Part shown: piece by piece, positions 1 to 8,848 of the stretch | Layout: the number at the start of each line of letters is the position of its first letter | How positions within the stretch are numbered: position 1 is the stretch's first letter | Origin: Mycobacterium asiaticum | GTDB lineage: Bacteria; Actinomycetota; Actinomycetes; Mycobacteriales; Mycobacteriaceae | Direction: 5' to 3' | NCBI RefSeq assembly: GCF_001668675.1 | Contig: NZ_LZKQ01000110.1 | Location: forward strand, 1 to 40,794 | DNA: 40,794 bases | Notes under the pieces: model-generated | What the model was told of the DNA's origin: nothing | Databases searched by the model: none | The model's input: only the letters and a program-made list of their open reading frames with translations | Position numbers and translations under genes: made by a program

Positions 1-290
1 TTGATGACCCGGGCGGGCGTGTTGCCCAGCACGCCGCCGGTGAAACTGCCCAAATTCGCCTCGTTGAACAGGCCGGCGCGAAGCTCTCCGAGCACCGGAC
101 GGAGCCGGTCCAGCTCGACCGCATCATCGCTCAGCTGCAGGAGCAGCCCGACAAGGTGCAGCACTGGAGTGTCGACGAGGCAGGCCTTGATGATCTGGTC
201 GCCAAACTGCGAAAGACACCGGGCGTGCACGCGGTGCACGTCAGGGATGACCAGGAAGTCGCCGCGACGGCCGAAATCCAGTCCGGTTAG
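1..290 (+). CDS. C-terminal part of an unidentified protein (5' truncated by window)
   Basis: Reading from base 3, an open frame of 95 codons runs to the TAG at 288-290; its start lies outside the window. The visible part is charged and mostly helical in composition (VEQAGAKLSEH, LDRIIAQLQEQPDKV). Near the end is a compact stretch (LDDLVAKLRKTPGVHAVHVRD) that looks like the last helix-strand unit of a small alpha/beta domain. I do not recognise the family. Another frame is also open across this stretch, but its Ser/Arg-rich translation looks like a shadow. This frame has ordinary mycobacterial codon use and ends 24 bases before the next gene, so the two may be co-transcribed. Confidence is moderate that it is coding; function unknown. 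Confidence 0.55.
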   Translation, partial: DDPGGRVAQHAAGETAQIRLVEQAGAKLSEHRTEPVQLDRIIAQLQEQPDKVQHWSVDEAGLDDLVAKLRKTPGVHAVHVRDDQEVAATAEIQSG

Positions 291-314
291 GACCGCACAG
301 CGAAGGAGGACGCG

Positions 315-650
315 ATGAAGCTGCTGCTGGCGCTTCTCGGAGTAATGGCGGGCATCGCCATGGCGGTACCCGCGCACGCCGATCCCGGCTTCGATGAGCC
401 GCCCACCGATGAGAACAACGAAGTCTTTCTTGACGACCTGCATGGGGTAGGGATCAATTTTCAGGATCCGAGTCAGGCCATCAGCGCGGGCAAAGCCGTA
501 TGCGGCTTTGTTTCTCGGGGCGTGTCGGGGCTGCAGCTCATCAACGACATCCGGGATAACAATCCCGGGTTGAGCAGCAAGGGGGCCGCGCAGTTCGCGA
601 CGATTTCGGCGAAGTCGTACTGCCCGCGGGCGCTTGAGTCGGTGGAGTAG
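315..650 (+). CDS. Small secreted DUF732-type protein
   Basis: A 111-residue exported protein. Residues 1-22 form a classical Sec signal peptide: Lys2, a Leu/Ala/Val core and an AHA cleavage site before Asp23. The mature part is acidic at its start (DEPPTDENNEVF), then has LDDLHGVGINFQDPSQAISAGKAVC and a second cysteine in the SYCP motif near the end. Two cysteines, an F/I-x-DP element and a C-terminal helix ending in YCP are typical of the mycobacterial DUF732 secreted family, whose function is unknown. The ATG follows AAGGAGGA at a good distance, which fixes the start. It follows the truncated gene by 24 bases. The two cysteines may form a disulfide outside the membrane (inference). Confidence 0.85.
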   Translation: MKLLLALLGVMAGIAMAVPAHADPGFDEPPTDENNEVFLDDLHGVGINFQDPSQAISAGKAVCGFVSRGVSGLQLINDIRDNNPGLSSKGAAQFATISAKSYCPRALESVE

Positions 651-723
651 TTCCGCCCACGCGTCGCGCATCATCCGTAACAGAAGTCTCAGGGATCACT
701 CGAGGCATAACGCGCCCCACCAG

Positions 724-797
724 CGCCCCCGGCACGACTCGAACGTGCGACCTAGGGATTAGAAGGCCCTTGCTCTATCCACCTGAGCTACGGAGGC
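724..797 (-). tRNA. tRNA-Arg (anticodon UCU)
   Basis: Read on the minus strand, the acceptor strands GCCTCCG/CGGGGGC pair. The D arm is GCTC...GAGC, the anticodon loop is CTTCTAA (anticodon TCT), and the T arm GCACG-TTCGAGT-CGTGC is perfect. The discriminator is G and CCA is not encoded. The last anticodon-stem pair (31-39) is C-T, a small irregularity. It reads AGA codons, which are rare in this GC-rich genome. The gene sits between the DUF732 gene and lipQ, opposite in strand to both. Confidence 0.93.
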
Positions 798-893
798 AAT
801 GTGCAGGTCAGTCTATCCAACGGCCGAATCCCTGGCCGCGACCGCAACAACACGCGCCCGAAAGATGTTTGGGAGGGCCAATTACGGGTTATT

Positions 894-911
894 GTGTGAG
901 CCTCGACACAC
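894..911. promoter_or_regulatory. Crp-like inverted repeat upstream of lipQ (weak)
   Basis: GTGTG and CACAC form an inverted repeat with an 8-base spacer, 74 bases before the proposed lipQ start. The outer GTG and CACA are spaced as in the mycobacterial Crp (Rv3676) consensus GTGNNANNNNNCACA, but the central A is replaced by C. A regulatory role is inference only. Confidence 0.25.
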
Positions 912-984
912 GTACATAATCGGCCGCCCTCGGCCGGTAACCGCAACGACGCGTGTGCCTGACGTCGAGGGGTGGAACCTAGTT

Positions 985-2241
985 ATGTGCTTGTCCAGTG
1001 TGACTGCGCGGTGCTCGCGAGTCGGTGCTGAGGCGCTACGACAGGGTGCTGAATTGGCGGCTGACGCCAAGGACACCTATCGGGCCGGGGCCCTGCTGCT
1101 ACGCGGGTCGCCATTCGCCGCCGGTTGGATCGCCGGGTGGTTGGCCACGGAATTCCCTCCGCACGTCGTCACCGGGCACGCGTTGTGCCGGATCGCCCCG
1201 CCGGCGATCAACCGGGTCGGCACCACCTGGGCGGCCCAGCGTGCCGACCTGGCGCTCACCGCGGCACTGGAGGAGTCGTTTGGGTCGAGCTTCCGGGAGC
1301 AGGTGTATCACCCGACCACGGACCCCTCCGTCATTCGCCGCAGCAGGCTGCCGCGGCCCAAGCCGGGCCCGCACCGCCGTTACGCGGCCAAGACCTCCAA
1401 CATCTCCTACGGGCCCGGTGGCAACGAACACCTGCTCGACATCTGGCGCCGCCCCGACCTTGCCCCCGGTCACCGGGCACCGGTCCTCATCCAGGTCCCT
1501 GGCGGCGCGTGGAGCGTCAACGGGAAGCGACCGCAGGCGTACACGCTGATGAGCCGGATGGTCGAACTCGGCTGGATCTGCGTGTCGATCAACTACAGCA
1601 AGAGCCCGCGGGCGAAGTTCCCGGCCCACATCATCGACGTCAAACGAGCCATCGCCTGGGTCCGGGAGAACATCGGGGACTACGGCGGCGACTCGGACTT
1701 CATCGCGATCACCGGAGGATCAGCCGGCGGGCACCTGGCGTCGCTGGCCGCGCTCACTCCCAATGAGCCGCGGTTCCAGCCGGGCTTCGAGCGCGCCGAC
1801 ACCACGGTTCAGGCGGTCGCGCCGTACTACGGGGTGTATGACTTCACCGACTTCGACAACATGCACGAGTTGATGCTGCCGTTCCTCGAGCAGTTCGTCA
1901 TGAAGGCCCGCTACGACCACCAGCCAGAACGCTTCATCGAGGCCTCGCCGGTCTCCTACGTGCACAGCGAGGCCCCGCCGTTCTTCGTGCTGCACGGCGA
2001 AAAGGACGAGCTGGTCCCCAGTGGGCAGGCCCGGGCATTCTGCGCGGCCTTGCGCGGCGCCGGTGCGCCGACGGTCGCCTACGCCGAACTGGCCAACGCC
2101 CATCACGCGTTCGACATCACCCCGACCGTCCGCTCCCGGCTGGCCGCCGACGCCGTCGCCGACTTCCTCGGCGTCGTGTACGGCCGGCGGGAGAGCTCGT
2201 TGCTCGACTCGTTGGCGCTGTCGGCGACCCCGGCCAGCTGA
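985..2241 (+). CDS. lipQ: LipQ-like carboxylesterase/lipase (alpha/beta hydrolase)
   Basis: A 418-residue alpha/beta-hydrolase of the hormone-sensitive-lipase-like Lip family; M. tuberculosis LipQ is about the same length. The oxyanion loop appears as QVPGGAWS, in place of the usual HGGG. The nucleophile elbow is GGSAGG with Ser246, the acid is Asp341 in HGEKDELVP, and the base is His373/374 in NAHHAFD. The N-terminal third (1-150) is the helical region seen in the long Lip enzymes. The expected reaction is hydrolysis of short-chain esters or acylglycerols; the natural substrate is unknown. The frame is open further upstream to 799, but that part runs right up to the tRNA and is unlike the family, so I chose the ATG at 985. 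The gene precedes an acyltransferase cluster, which suggests lipid turnover. Confidence 0.85.
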   Translation: MCLSSVTARCSRVGAEALRQGAELAADAKDTYRAGALLLRGSPFAAGWIAGWLATEFPPHVVTGHALCRIAPPAINRVGTTWAAQRADLALTAALEESFGSSFREQVYHPTTDPSVIRRSRLPRPKPGPHRRYAAKTSNISYGPGGNEHLLDIWRRPDLAPGHRAPVLIQVPGGAWSVNGKRPQAYTLMSRMVELGWICVSINYSKSPRAKFPAHIIDVKRAIAWVRENIGDYGGDSDFIAITGGSAGGHLASLAALTPNEPRFQPGFERADTTVQAVAPYYGVYDFTDFDNMHELMLPFLEQFVMKARYDHQPERFIEASPVSYVHSEAPPFFVLHGEKDELVPSGQARAFCAALRGAGAPTVAYAELANAHHAFDITPTVRSRLAADAVADFLGVVYGRRESSLLDSLALSATPAS

Positions 2242-2470
2242 ACCGCCGCAACCCGACCGGGCGTTGCCAAAGCAATATCGCTGCGCCACAGCGTGTCTCG
2301 CGACTCGGCGACTGTCGCCCACGGTACTGAGTGCATCGTCACTTTCACCACCGGCGGAACCGGACTAGCGTTGGGCTGGCATTCTGGTGGCGGGGCCCGA
2401 TAGCAGGAGGATTGATCAGCGGTGAGAGGGTTGAGGTGCCGAGAAACCCGGCTCGCGGAGGGTCTCGATC

Positions 2471-3946
2471 GTGGCTGAGTCCAAGGGCGCGGTCAAGCTA
2501 CCTGACGAGCTTGGACCGGTCGACTATTTGATGCACCGGGGCGAGGCCAATCCACGGACCCGCTCGGGCATCATGGCGCTGGAAATCCTCGACACCACAC
2601 CGGATTGGAAACGCTTCCGAAACCGATTCGAGAACGCCTCCCGAAAGGTGTTGCGGCTACGGCAGAAGGTAGTGGTACCGACTTTGCCGACCGCGGCGCC
2701 GCGCTGGGTGGTCGATCCCGACTTCAACCTCGACTTCCACGTACGACGGCTCCACGTCAGTGGCTCGGGCACCCTGCGCGAGGTCTTCGATCTGGCCGAG
2801 GTGATGTTGCAATCGCCGCTGGACATATCGCGGCCACTGTGGACGGCCACCCTGGTGGAGGGATTGCCCGACGGTAAGGCGGCGACGCTGCTGCACCTCA
2901 GCCATGCGGTCACCGACGGTGTCGGCGGGGTGGAGATGTTTGCCGAGATTTACGACCTGGAACGGGATCCGGACCCCAGGCCGGTCCCGCCACAGCCCAT
3001 CCCGCAGGATCTGACTCCCAACGATCTGATGCGGCAAGGGCTCAACCATTTGCCGCTCGCGATGGTCGGCGGCGCGCTCGGCGCTCTGACCGGTGCGGTG
3101 TCGGTGGCCGGACGCGCGGTGCTGGACCCGGTGTCGACCGTCTCAGGCATCCTCGGCTACGCGATGTCGGGCGCGCGGGTGATGAATCGGGCCGCGGAGC
3201 CGTCGCCACTGCTGCGCCGGCGCAGCCTGACCACCCGCACCGAAGCGATCGACATTCGGCTGTCCGACCTGCACAAGGCCGCGAAAGCCGGCGGCGGGTC
3301 CATCAACGACGCCTACCTCGCCGGGCTGTGCGGCGCCTTGCGGCGCTACCACGAGGCCCTCGGCGTGCCGATCAGCACGCTGCCCATGGCGGTCCCGGTC
3401 AACCTGCGTTCAGACGGTGACGCCGCCGGCGGAAATCAGTTCACCGGCGTCAACCTGGCGGCTCCGGTGGGCACCGTCGACCCGGTCGCCCGGATGAAGA
3501 AGATCCGCGCGCAGATGACGCAGCGGCGCGACGAACCGGCGATGAACATCGTCGGCTCCATCGCGCCGGTGCTCAGCGTGCTGCCGACGGCGGTGCTCGA
3601 AGGTCTCAGCGGTTCGGTGATCGGTTCTGACGTGCAGGCCAGCAATGTCCCGGTCTACCCGGGGGATACCTTCATCGCCGGTGCGAAAGTGCTGCGGCAG
3701 TACGGTATTGGGCCGCTGCCCGGTGTGGCCATGATGGTCGTGCTGATCTCCCGTGGCGGCTGGTGCACGATCACCGTGCGCTACGACCGGGCGTCGGTGC
3801 GAAAAGACGAGCTCTTCGCGCAATGCCTGCTCGAGGCGTTCAACGAAATCCTCGCGCTGGCCGGTGATCCGCCGCCGCGCGCCGTGGCCGCCTCGTTCGA
3901 GGCCGAGCCGTCGGATGCGGCCGCTCGATCGGTGTCGGGCTCATGA
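2471..3946 (+). CDS. WS/DGAT-family acyltransferase (triacylglycerol synthase type)
   Basis: A 491-residue member of the wax ester synthase/diacylglycerol acyltransferase family, corresponding by context to Rv2484c. The catalytic motif HHxxxDG is present as LSHAVTDG, with His145 and Asp149; the first histidine of the usual pair is Ser, as in several mycobacterial paralogues. The ISRPLWTATLVEGLPDG segment just before it and the PLPGVAMMVVLISRGGWCTITVRYD region near the C-terminus are also typical. It would transfer an acyl chain from acyl-CoA to diacylglycerol or an alcohol at the inner face of the membrane. The start is a GTG at 2471, behind GGAGGG. Its last codon overlaps the plsC start (ATGA), so the two are translationally coupled. 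Confidence 0.88.
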   Translation: MAESKGAVKLPDELGPVDYLMHRGEANPRTRSGIMALEILDTTPDWKRFRNRFENASRKVLRLRQKVVVPTLPTAAPRWVVDPDFNLDFHVRRLHVSGSGTLREVFDLAEVMLQSPLDISRPLWTATLVEGLPDGKAATLLHLSHAVTDGVGGVEMFAEIYDLERDPDPRPVPPQPIPQDLTPNDLMRQGLNHLPLAMVGGALGALTGAVSVAGRAVLDPVSTVSGILGYAMSGARVMNRAAEPSPLLRRRSLTTRTEAIDIRLSDLHKAAKAGGGSINDAYLAGLCGALRRYHEALGVPISTLPMAVPVNLRSDGDAAGGNQFTGVNLAAPVGTVDPVARMKKIRAQMTQRRDEPAMNIVGSIAPVLSVLPTAVLEGLSGSVIGSDVQASNVPVYPGDTFIAGAKVLRQYGIGPLPGVAMMVVLISRGGWCTITVRYDRASVRKDELFAQCLLEAFNEILALAGDPPPRAVAASFEAEPSDAAARSVSGS

Positions 3947-5772
3947 GCGCCGACGAGAAGGACGACGCAACGCGTCAACCACCCAGGGATCTGCGGTTGC
4001 CCGGTTCGGTGGCCGAGATCATGGCGAGCCCACCGGGTCCCAAGGTCGGTGCGTTCTTCGACCTGGACGGGACGCTGGTGGCGGGCTTCACCGCGGTCAT
4101 CCTGACCCAGGAACGGCTGCGCCGCCGCGACATCGGCATCGGGGAGCTGCTCAGCATGATCACCGGCGCGCTGAACCACACCCTGGGGCGGATCGAGTTC
4201 GAGGATCTGATCGGTAAGGCGTCCATGGCGCTGGCCGGAAGGTTGCTCACCGATCTGGACGAGATCGGTGAGCGGCTGTTCAACCAGCGGATCGAATCCC
4301 GGATCTACCCGGAGATGCGCGAATTGGTGCGTGCGCACGTCGCTCGCGGACACACGGTGGTGCTGAGCTCCTCAGCGTTGACCATTCAGGTCAACCCGGT
4401 GGCGCGCTTCCTGGGCATCACCAACACGCTCACCAACAAGTTCGAAGTCAACGAGGACGGGCTGCTCACCGGCGGCGTGGTCAAGCCGATCCTGTGGGGA
4501 CCCGGCAAAGCCGCTGCGGTGCAGAAGTTTGCGGCTGAGCACGACATCGACCTGAAGGAAAGTTACTTCTACGCCGACGGCGACGAGGACGTCGCCCTGA
4601 TGTATCTGGTCGGCAATCCACGGCCCACCAACCCCGAGGGCAAAATGGCCGCCGTCGCCAGGCGGCGGGGGTGGCCGATCCTGAAATTCGAGAGCCGCGG
4701 GGGCGTCGGCCTGCGACGGCAGATCCGCACCCTGGCGGGTTTCAGTTCCATGTTCCCGGTCGCCGCGGGCGCGGTGGGGCTGGGATTGCTCACCCGCAAC
4801 CGCCGGCGCGGCGTCAACTTCTTCACGTCGAACTTCTCCGCGTTGTTGTTGGCCACCTGCGGTGTGCACCTCAATGTGGTCGGGCGGGAGAACCTCACCG
4901 CGCAGCGGCCCGCGGTCTTTATCTTCAATCACCGCAACCAGGTTGACCCGATCATCTCCGGCGCATTGGTCAAAGACAACTGGGTCGGGGTGGGCAAGAA
5001 GGAGCTGGAGCGCGACCCCATCATGGGCACCATGGGCAAGTTGCTCGACGGGGTGTTCATCGACCGCGACGACCCGAATTCCGCCGTGGAGACCTTGCAT
5101 ACGGTCGAGGAGCGCGCCAGGAACGGGCTGTCCATCGTCATCGCCCCGGAGGGCACCCGACTGGACACGACGGAGGTCGGCCCGTTCAAGAAGGGGCCGT
5201 TCCGCATCGCGATGGCGGTCGGAATTCCCGTCGTGCCCATCGTGATTCGCAATGCCGAGATCATCGCGTCCCGCAACTCCACCACATTGAACCCGGGCAC
5301 GGTCGACGTCGCGGTGTTCCCGCCGATCCCGGTGGAGGACTGGACCCTGGACACTTTGCCGGACCGCATCGCCGAGATCCGCCAGCTTTACCTGGACACG
5401 TTGGCGGATTGGCCGGTCGACGAGTTGCCCGAAGTCGCTCTGTACCAGAAGATGCCGGCGAAGAAGGCAGCGGCAAAGAAGGCGGCCGCGAAGAAGGCGC
5501 CGGCCAAGAAGGCGGCCGCGAAGAAAGCTCCGGCCAAAAAGGCCCCGGCCAAGAAGACCGCCGCGAAGAAGGCGGCTGCGAAAAAGGCTGCGCCGAAGAA
5601 GGCCGGCAAGATCACCCCGCGGACGACACCCGACAAGACCCCGCACGAATCCAGTGTCGACTTGAAAGACGATGTCCACCTTGAGGATGACGTCCTGCAC
5701 AGCAACGGCGAGGCGCAACAGTCCAGTACGAACCAGGCCGACACCGTCGACCCGTCGACCCCTAAGCCCTGA
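3943..5772 (+). CDS. plsC: PlsC: HAD-type phosphatase fused to 1-acylglycerol-3-phosphate acyltransferase, with Lys/Ala tail
   Basis: A 609-residue two-domain enzyme. Residues 33-250 are a HAD phosphatase (SerB-like): FFDLDGTLV with Asp40/Asp42, the VLSSSAL motif II, and [11 protein letters not shown] as the metal-binding Asp motif. From about 290 comes an acyltransferase: NHRNQVD (His330, Asp335), [14 protein letters not shown] (Glu403) and VPIVIRN. It should acylate lysophosphatidic acid to phosphatidic acid; the HAD half could act on a phosphorylated lipid intermediate (inference). Residues about 504-556 are a run of AKKA/PAKK repeats like the tails of histone H1 or mycobacterial HupB, followed by an acidic, disordered end. 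H37Rv PlsC (Rv2483c) is about 580 residues. It overlaps the WS/DGAT gene by ATGA and lies 8 bases before plsB2: one operon. Confidence 0.9.
   Translation: MSADEKDDATRQPPRDLRLPGSVAEIMASPPGPKVGAFFDLDGTLVAGFTAVILTQERLRRRDIGIGELLSMITGALNHTLGRIEFEDLIGKASMALAGRLLTDLDEIGERLFNQRIESRIYPEMRELVRAHVARGHTVVLSSSALTIQVNPVARFLGITNTLTNKFEVNEDGLLTGGVVKPILWGPGKAAAVQKFAAEHDIDLKESYFYADGDEDVALMYLVGNPRPTNPEGKMAAVARRRGWPILKFESRGGVGLRRQIRTLAGFSSMFPVAAGAVGLGLLTRNRRRGVNFFTSNFSALLLATCGVHLNVVGRENLTAQRPAVFIFNHRNQVDPIISGALVKDNWVGVGKKELERDPIMGTMGKLLDGVFIDRDDPNSAVETLHTVEERARNGLSIVIAPEGTRLDTTEVGPFKKGPFRIAMAVGIPVVPIVIRNAEIIASRNSTTLNPGTVDVAVFPPIPVEDWTLDTLPDRIAEIRQLYLDTLADWPVDELPEVALYQKMPAKKAAAKKAAAKKAPAKKAAAKKAPAKKAPAKKTAAKKAAAKKAAPKKAGKITPRTTPDKTPHESSVDLKDDVHLEDDVLHSNGEAQQSSTNQADTVDPSTPKP
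5452..5611 (+). repeat. Lys/Ala-coding tandem repeat in plsC
   Basis: About 160 bases of degenerate repeats on the theme GCSAAGAAG, coding AKKA, PAKK and AAAKK units. The reverse strand is open across it, which is a by-product of the repeat. Such tracts expand and contract by slippage and recombination, so length may vary between strains. Confidence 0.85.
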
Positions 5773-5780
5773 GGACGGCT

Positions 5781-8156
5781 GTGACGCAGCCGGCCGCCGA
5801 CACCAGCGCAGTCCTGACCGCTGAAGATGCGCTCGTGCTTGCCTCGATGGACACGCCTGCCGAGATGCAACTGGTCATGGAGTGGCTGCGCCAGCAACGT
5901 GCCCGCCATCCCGAGATCAAGTTCGACGTGTTGAAGCTGCCGCCGGAGGATGCGCCTCCGAGCAGTCTGACCGCGCTCGTCGAGGAATTCGAATCCAGTA
6001 GCGACCGGTCGATCGTGCCGGTGCGGGTGTTCTGGCTGCCGGCCGCCGACCGGGGCAGAGCGGCCAAGCTGTCCGCGCTCCTTCCCGGCCGAGATCCCTA
6101 CCATCCCAGCCAACGTCAGCAACGGCGCATTCTGCGCACCGAACCGTGGCGCGCCCGGGTGGTGGCCGGCGAGTCGGCCAAGGTGTCCGAGCTTCGGCAG
6201 CAGTGGCGTGACACCACCGTCGGTGAAAACACCGCGGAATTCGCGCAATTCGTCAGTCGCCGGGCGCTGCTGGCATTGGCCCGCGCGGAATACCGGATCC
6301 TGGGCCCGCAATACAAATCTCCTCGCCTGGTCAAGCCGGAGATGTTGGCCTCGACGCGTTTTCGTGCCGGCCTGGAAAACATTCCCGGCGCCACCGTCGA
6401 GGAAGCCGGCAAGATGCTCGACGAACTGGCGACCGGCTGGAGCCAAGCGTCGGTGGACGTCATCTCGGTGCTCGGCCGATTGCTGAGCCGCGGTTTCGAT
6501 CCGGAGTTCGACTACGACGAGTATCAGGTCGCCGCCATGCGCGCCGCCCTGGAAGCGCACCCGGCCGTGCTGCTGTTCTCCCACCGGTCCTACATCGACG
6601 GCGCCGTGGTGCCAGTCGCGATGCAGGACAATCGGTTACCGCCGGTCCACATGTTCGGCGGCATCAACCTGTCCTTCGGTGTGATGGGACCGCTGATGCG
6701 CCGGTCCGGGACGATCTTCATTCGGCGCAACATCGGCGACAACCCGCTGTACAAGTACGTCCTCAAGGAGTACGTGGGCTACATCGTCGAAAAGCGGTTC
6801 AACCTGAGCTGGTCCATCGAAGGCACCCGGTCGCGGACCGGAAAGATGTTGCCGCCCAAGCTCGGTCTGATGAGCTATGTGGCCGACGCCTATCTGGATG
6901 GCCGCAGTGACGACATCCTGTTACAGGGCGTTTCGATCTGCTTCGACCAGTTGCACGAGATCGCCGAGTATGCGGCGTACGCCCAGGGCGCCGAGAAGAC
7001 GCCCGAAGGTTTCAGCTGGCTCTACAACTTCATCAAGGCCCAGGGCGAACGCAACTACGGCAAGATCTATGTCCGCTTCCCGGAAGCGGTTTCGATGCGC
7101 CAGTACCTCGGCCCGCCCAACGGTCCGCTGGCCCGCGATGAAGCGGCCAAACGCCTTGCGCTGCAAAAGATGTCGTTCGAGGTGGCGTGGCGGATCCTGC
7201 AGTCCACCCCGGTGACGGCGACCGGTCTGGTATCCGCGCTGCTGCTGACCACCAGGGGGCTGGCGCTCACGCTGGATCAGCTGCACCACACCCTGCAGGA
7301 GTCGTTGGACTACCTCGACCGCAAGCAGACCCCCGTGTCCACCAGTGCCTTGCGGCTGCGCTCGCGCGAGGGCGTCAATGCGGCGGTGGACGCTTTGTCC
7401 AACGGCCACCCGGTAACTCGGGTCGACAGCGGCCGGGAGCCGGTGTGGTACATCGCCCCGGAAGACGAACACGCCGCGGCGTTCTACCGGAACTCGGTCA
7501 TCCACGCATTCCTGGAAACCTCCATCGTTGAACTGGCGCTGGCGCACGCTCGGCACGCCACCGGTGACCGGGTCGAGGCGTTCTGGGCGCAGGCGATGCG
7601 GCTGCGCGACCTGCTGAAGTTCGATTTCTATTTCGCCGACTCGGCGGCGTTCCGGGAAAACATTGCTCGGGAGATGGCGTGGCACCAGGATTGGGAAGCG
7701 CACGTGGCCGCCGGGGGCGACGAGATCGAGAAGATCCTGTACGTCAAGCGGCCGTTGATCTCCGAAGCGATGTTGCGGGTGTTCTTCGAGGCCTACGAGA
7801 TCGTCGCCGACGTATTGCGCGACGCCCCGCCCGACATCGGCCAGAAGGAGTTGACCGACCTGGCCCTCGGGGTGGGTCGCCAGTACGTCGCGCAGGGACG
7901 GGTGCGCAGCAGTGAGTCGGTGTCGACGTTGTTGTTCGCCACCGCCCGCCAGGTCGTCACCGACCAGGACCTGATCGCGCCCGCACCGGACCTGTTCGAG
8001 CGGCGCAGCGCGTTCCGGCGCGAGTTGCGTGACATCCTGCGCGACTTCACCTACGTGGGCCAGATCGCCCGAAATCGGTTCGTCGAGCGGGAGGTCGAAG
8101 CGCGCCGGCAGCGGATGCGCCCCCAGCGCGAGACGGGCAGCGCCACGCCCGCCTGA
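5781..8156 (+). CDS. plsB2: PlsB2 glycerol-3-phosphate 1-O-acyltransferase
   Basis: A 791-residue membrane-associated GPAT (Rv2482c is 789). It makes 1-acylglycerol-3-phosphate from glycerol-3-phosphate and acyl-CoA, the first step of phospholipid and triacylglycerol synthesis. The four acyltransferase blocks are in order: SHRSYIDG (His268, Asp273), [21 protein letters not shown], and the hydrophobic LQGVSICFD block IV. The N-terminal 200 residues and the long helical C-terminal half match the bacterial PlsB architecture. The start is GTG at 5781, 8 bases after plsC. Its product is the substrate of PlsC next door, and the gene is the last of the lipid operon. Confidence 0.94.
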   Translation: MTQPAADTSAVLTAEDALVLASMDTPAEMQLVMEWLRQQRARHPEIKFDVLKLPPEDAPPSSLTALVEEFESSSDRSIVPVRVFWLPAADRGRAAKLSALLPGRDPYHPSQRQQRRILRTEPWRARVVAGESAKVSELRQQWRDTTVGENTAEFAQFVSRRALLALARAEYRILGPQYKSPRLVKPEMLASTRFRAGLENIPGATVEEAGKMLDELATGWSQASVDVISVLGRLLSRGFDPEFDYDEYQVAAMRAALEAHPAVLLFSHRSYIDGAVVPVAMQDNRLPPVHMFGGINLSFGVMGPLMRRSGTIFIRRNIGDNPLYKYVLKEYVGYIVEKRFNLSWSIEGTRSRTGKMLPPKLGLMSYVADAYLDGRSDDILLQGVSICFDQLHEIAEYAAYAQGAEKTPEGFSWLYNFIKAQGERNYGKIYVRFPEAVSMRQYLGPPNGPLARDEAAKRLALQKMSFEVAWRILQSTPVTATGLVSALLLTTRGLALTLDQLHHTLQESLDYLDRKQTPVSTSALRLRSREGVNAAVDALSNGHPVTRVDSGREPVWYIAPEDEHAAAFYRNSVIHAFLETSIVELALAHARHATGDRVEAFWAQAMRLRDLLKFDFYFADSAAFRENIAREMAWHQDWEAHVAAGGDEIEKILYVKRPLISEAMLRVFFEAYEIVADVLRDAPPDIGQKELTDLALGVGRQYVAQGRVRSSESVSTLLFATARQVVTDQDLIAPAPDLFERRSAFRRELRDILRDFTYVGQIARNRFVEREVEARRQRMRPQRETGSATPA

Positions 8157-8164
8157 CCGCCGAC

Positions 8165-8191
8165 TCATCCACAGTCGCGGCTTTGTCCACA
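8165..8191 (+). promoter_or_regulatory. Pair of DnaA-box-like sites upstream of the ssb-like gene
   Basis: TCATCCACA (8165-8173) and TTGTCCACA (8183-8191) lie in the same direction, 9 bases apart, in the short gap after plsB2. TTGTCCACA is an exact match to the mycobacterial DnaA-box form TT(G/C)TCCACA; the other differs at the second and third bases. The gap is non-coding, so the pair is not a codon by-product. DnaA binding is inferred. Confidence 0.5.
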
Positions 8192-8301
8192 GGTTCGCCT
8201 CTGCCTCGGTGCCGCGCGGCCCGCTTCGTCGGTGGCCGCGGGCTCAATGGGCTCAACACCGAGCACGACCAAGCGATTTCGCGGAAGGAAACTGAGCCCA
8301 C

Positions 8302-8781
8302 ATGTTCGAGACACCGTTCACCATCGTCGGTCACATCGTCACCGATCCCCAGCGCAGGCAGGTTGGCAATGAGGAGCTGATCAAGTTCCGGGTGGCGAGC
8401 AACTCCCGTCGCCGCACCAGCGACGGCGGCTGGGAGCCGGGCAACTCGCTGTTCGTCACCGTCAACTGCTGGGGCCGGCTGGTCACCGGTGTGGGTGCCG
8501 CACTGGGCAAGGGCGCACCGGTGATCGCCTACGGCCACCTCTACACCAGCGAGTACGAGGACCGTGACGGCAATCCCCGTTCGTCGACCGAAATGCGGGC
8601 GATAGCGGTGGGGCCGGACCTGGCGCGCACCATCGCCCGCATCGAAAAGCAGCGCTACACCGGTCCGGCTCCCGAGGCGGCTCCGAGCGCCGCGTCGGGC
8701 ACCGATGTCCCCGGCGGCAGCCACCCCGACCAGGCTGGCGACGTTGCCGCAGGACCCGGCGGGCTGCCACTGTCGGCCTAG
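8302..8781 (+). CDS. Single-stranded DNA-binding protein paralogue (SSB-like)
   Basis: A 159-residue protein with an N-terminal OB fold of the SSB family: FTIVGHIVTDPQ, LIKFRVASNSRRR, SLFVTVNCWGRL and VIAYGHLYTSEYEDRDGNPRSSTEMRAIAVG, residues about 5-105. The tail (110-159) is Ala/Pro/Gly-rich. It lacks the acidic DDxPF tip with which housekeeping SSB recruits partners, ending PGGLPLSA instead. It corresponds by position to Rv2478c, so it is a secondary SSB rather than the replication protein beside rpsF. The ATG at 8302 is preceded by GGAAGGAAA. Two DnaA-box-like sequences lie 110-137 bases upstream. Confidence 0.88.
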   Translation: MFETPFTIVGHIVTDPQRRQVGNEELIKFRVASNSRRRTSDGGWEPGNSLFVTVNCWGRLVTGVGAALGKGAPVIAYGHLYTSEYEDRDGNPRSSTEMRAIAVGPDLARTIARIEKQRYTGPAPEAAPSAASGTDVPGGSHPDQAGDVAAGPGGLPLSA

Positions 8782-8848
8782 CGTTTCCCGGCGGTGCATA
8801 GGATGGGCCGCGGATATTTCCGAAAGATCAGAAAGGCAACACCGCGGC

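Noticed and set aside
799..984. Upstream extension of the lipQ reading frame
   Set aside because: It begins right at the tRNA end, has no family match and no ribosome site at 799; ATG 985 gives the normal LipQ length.
2413..2531. Possible leader peptide with GGAGG before TTG upstream of the WS/DGAT gene
   Set aside because: Overlaps the real start, carries no recognisable or attenuator-like codons; probably chance Shine-Dalgarno.
4372..5718. Long open frame antisense to plsC
   Set aside because: Opposite-strand frame produced by GC-rich codon structure and the Lys/Ala repeat; the sense frame has full HAD and acyltransferase motifs.
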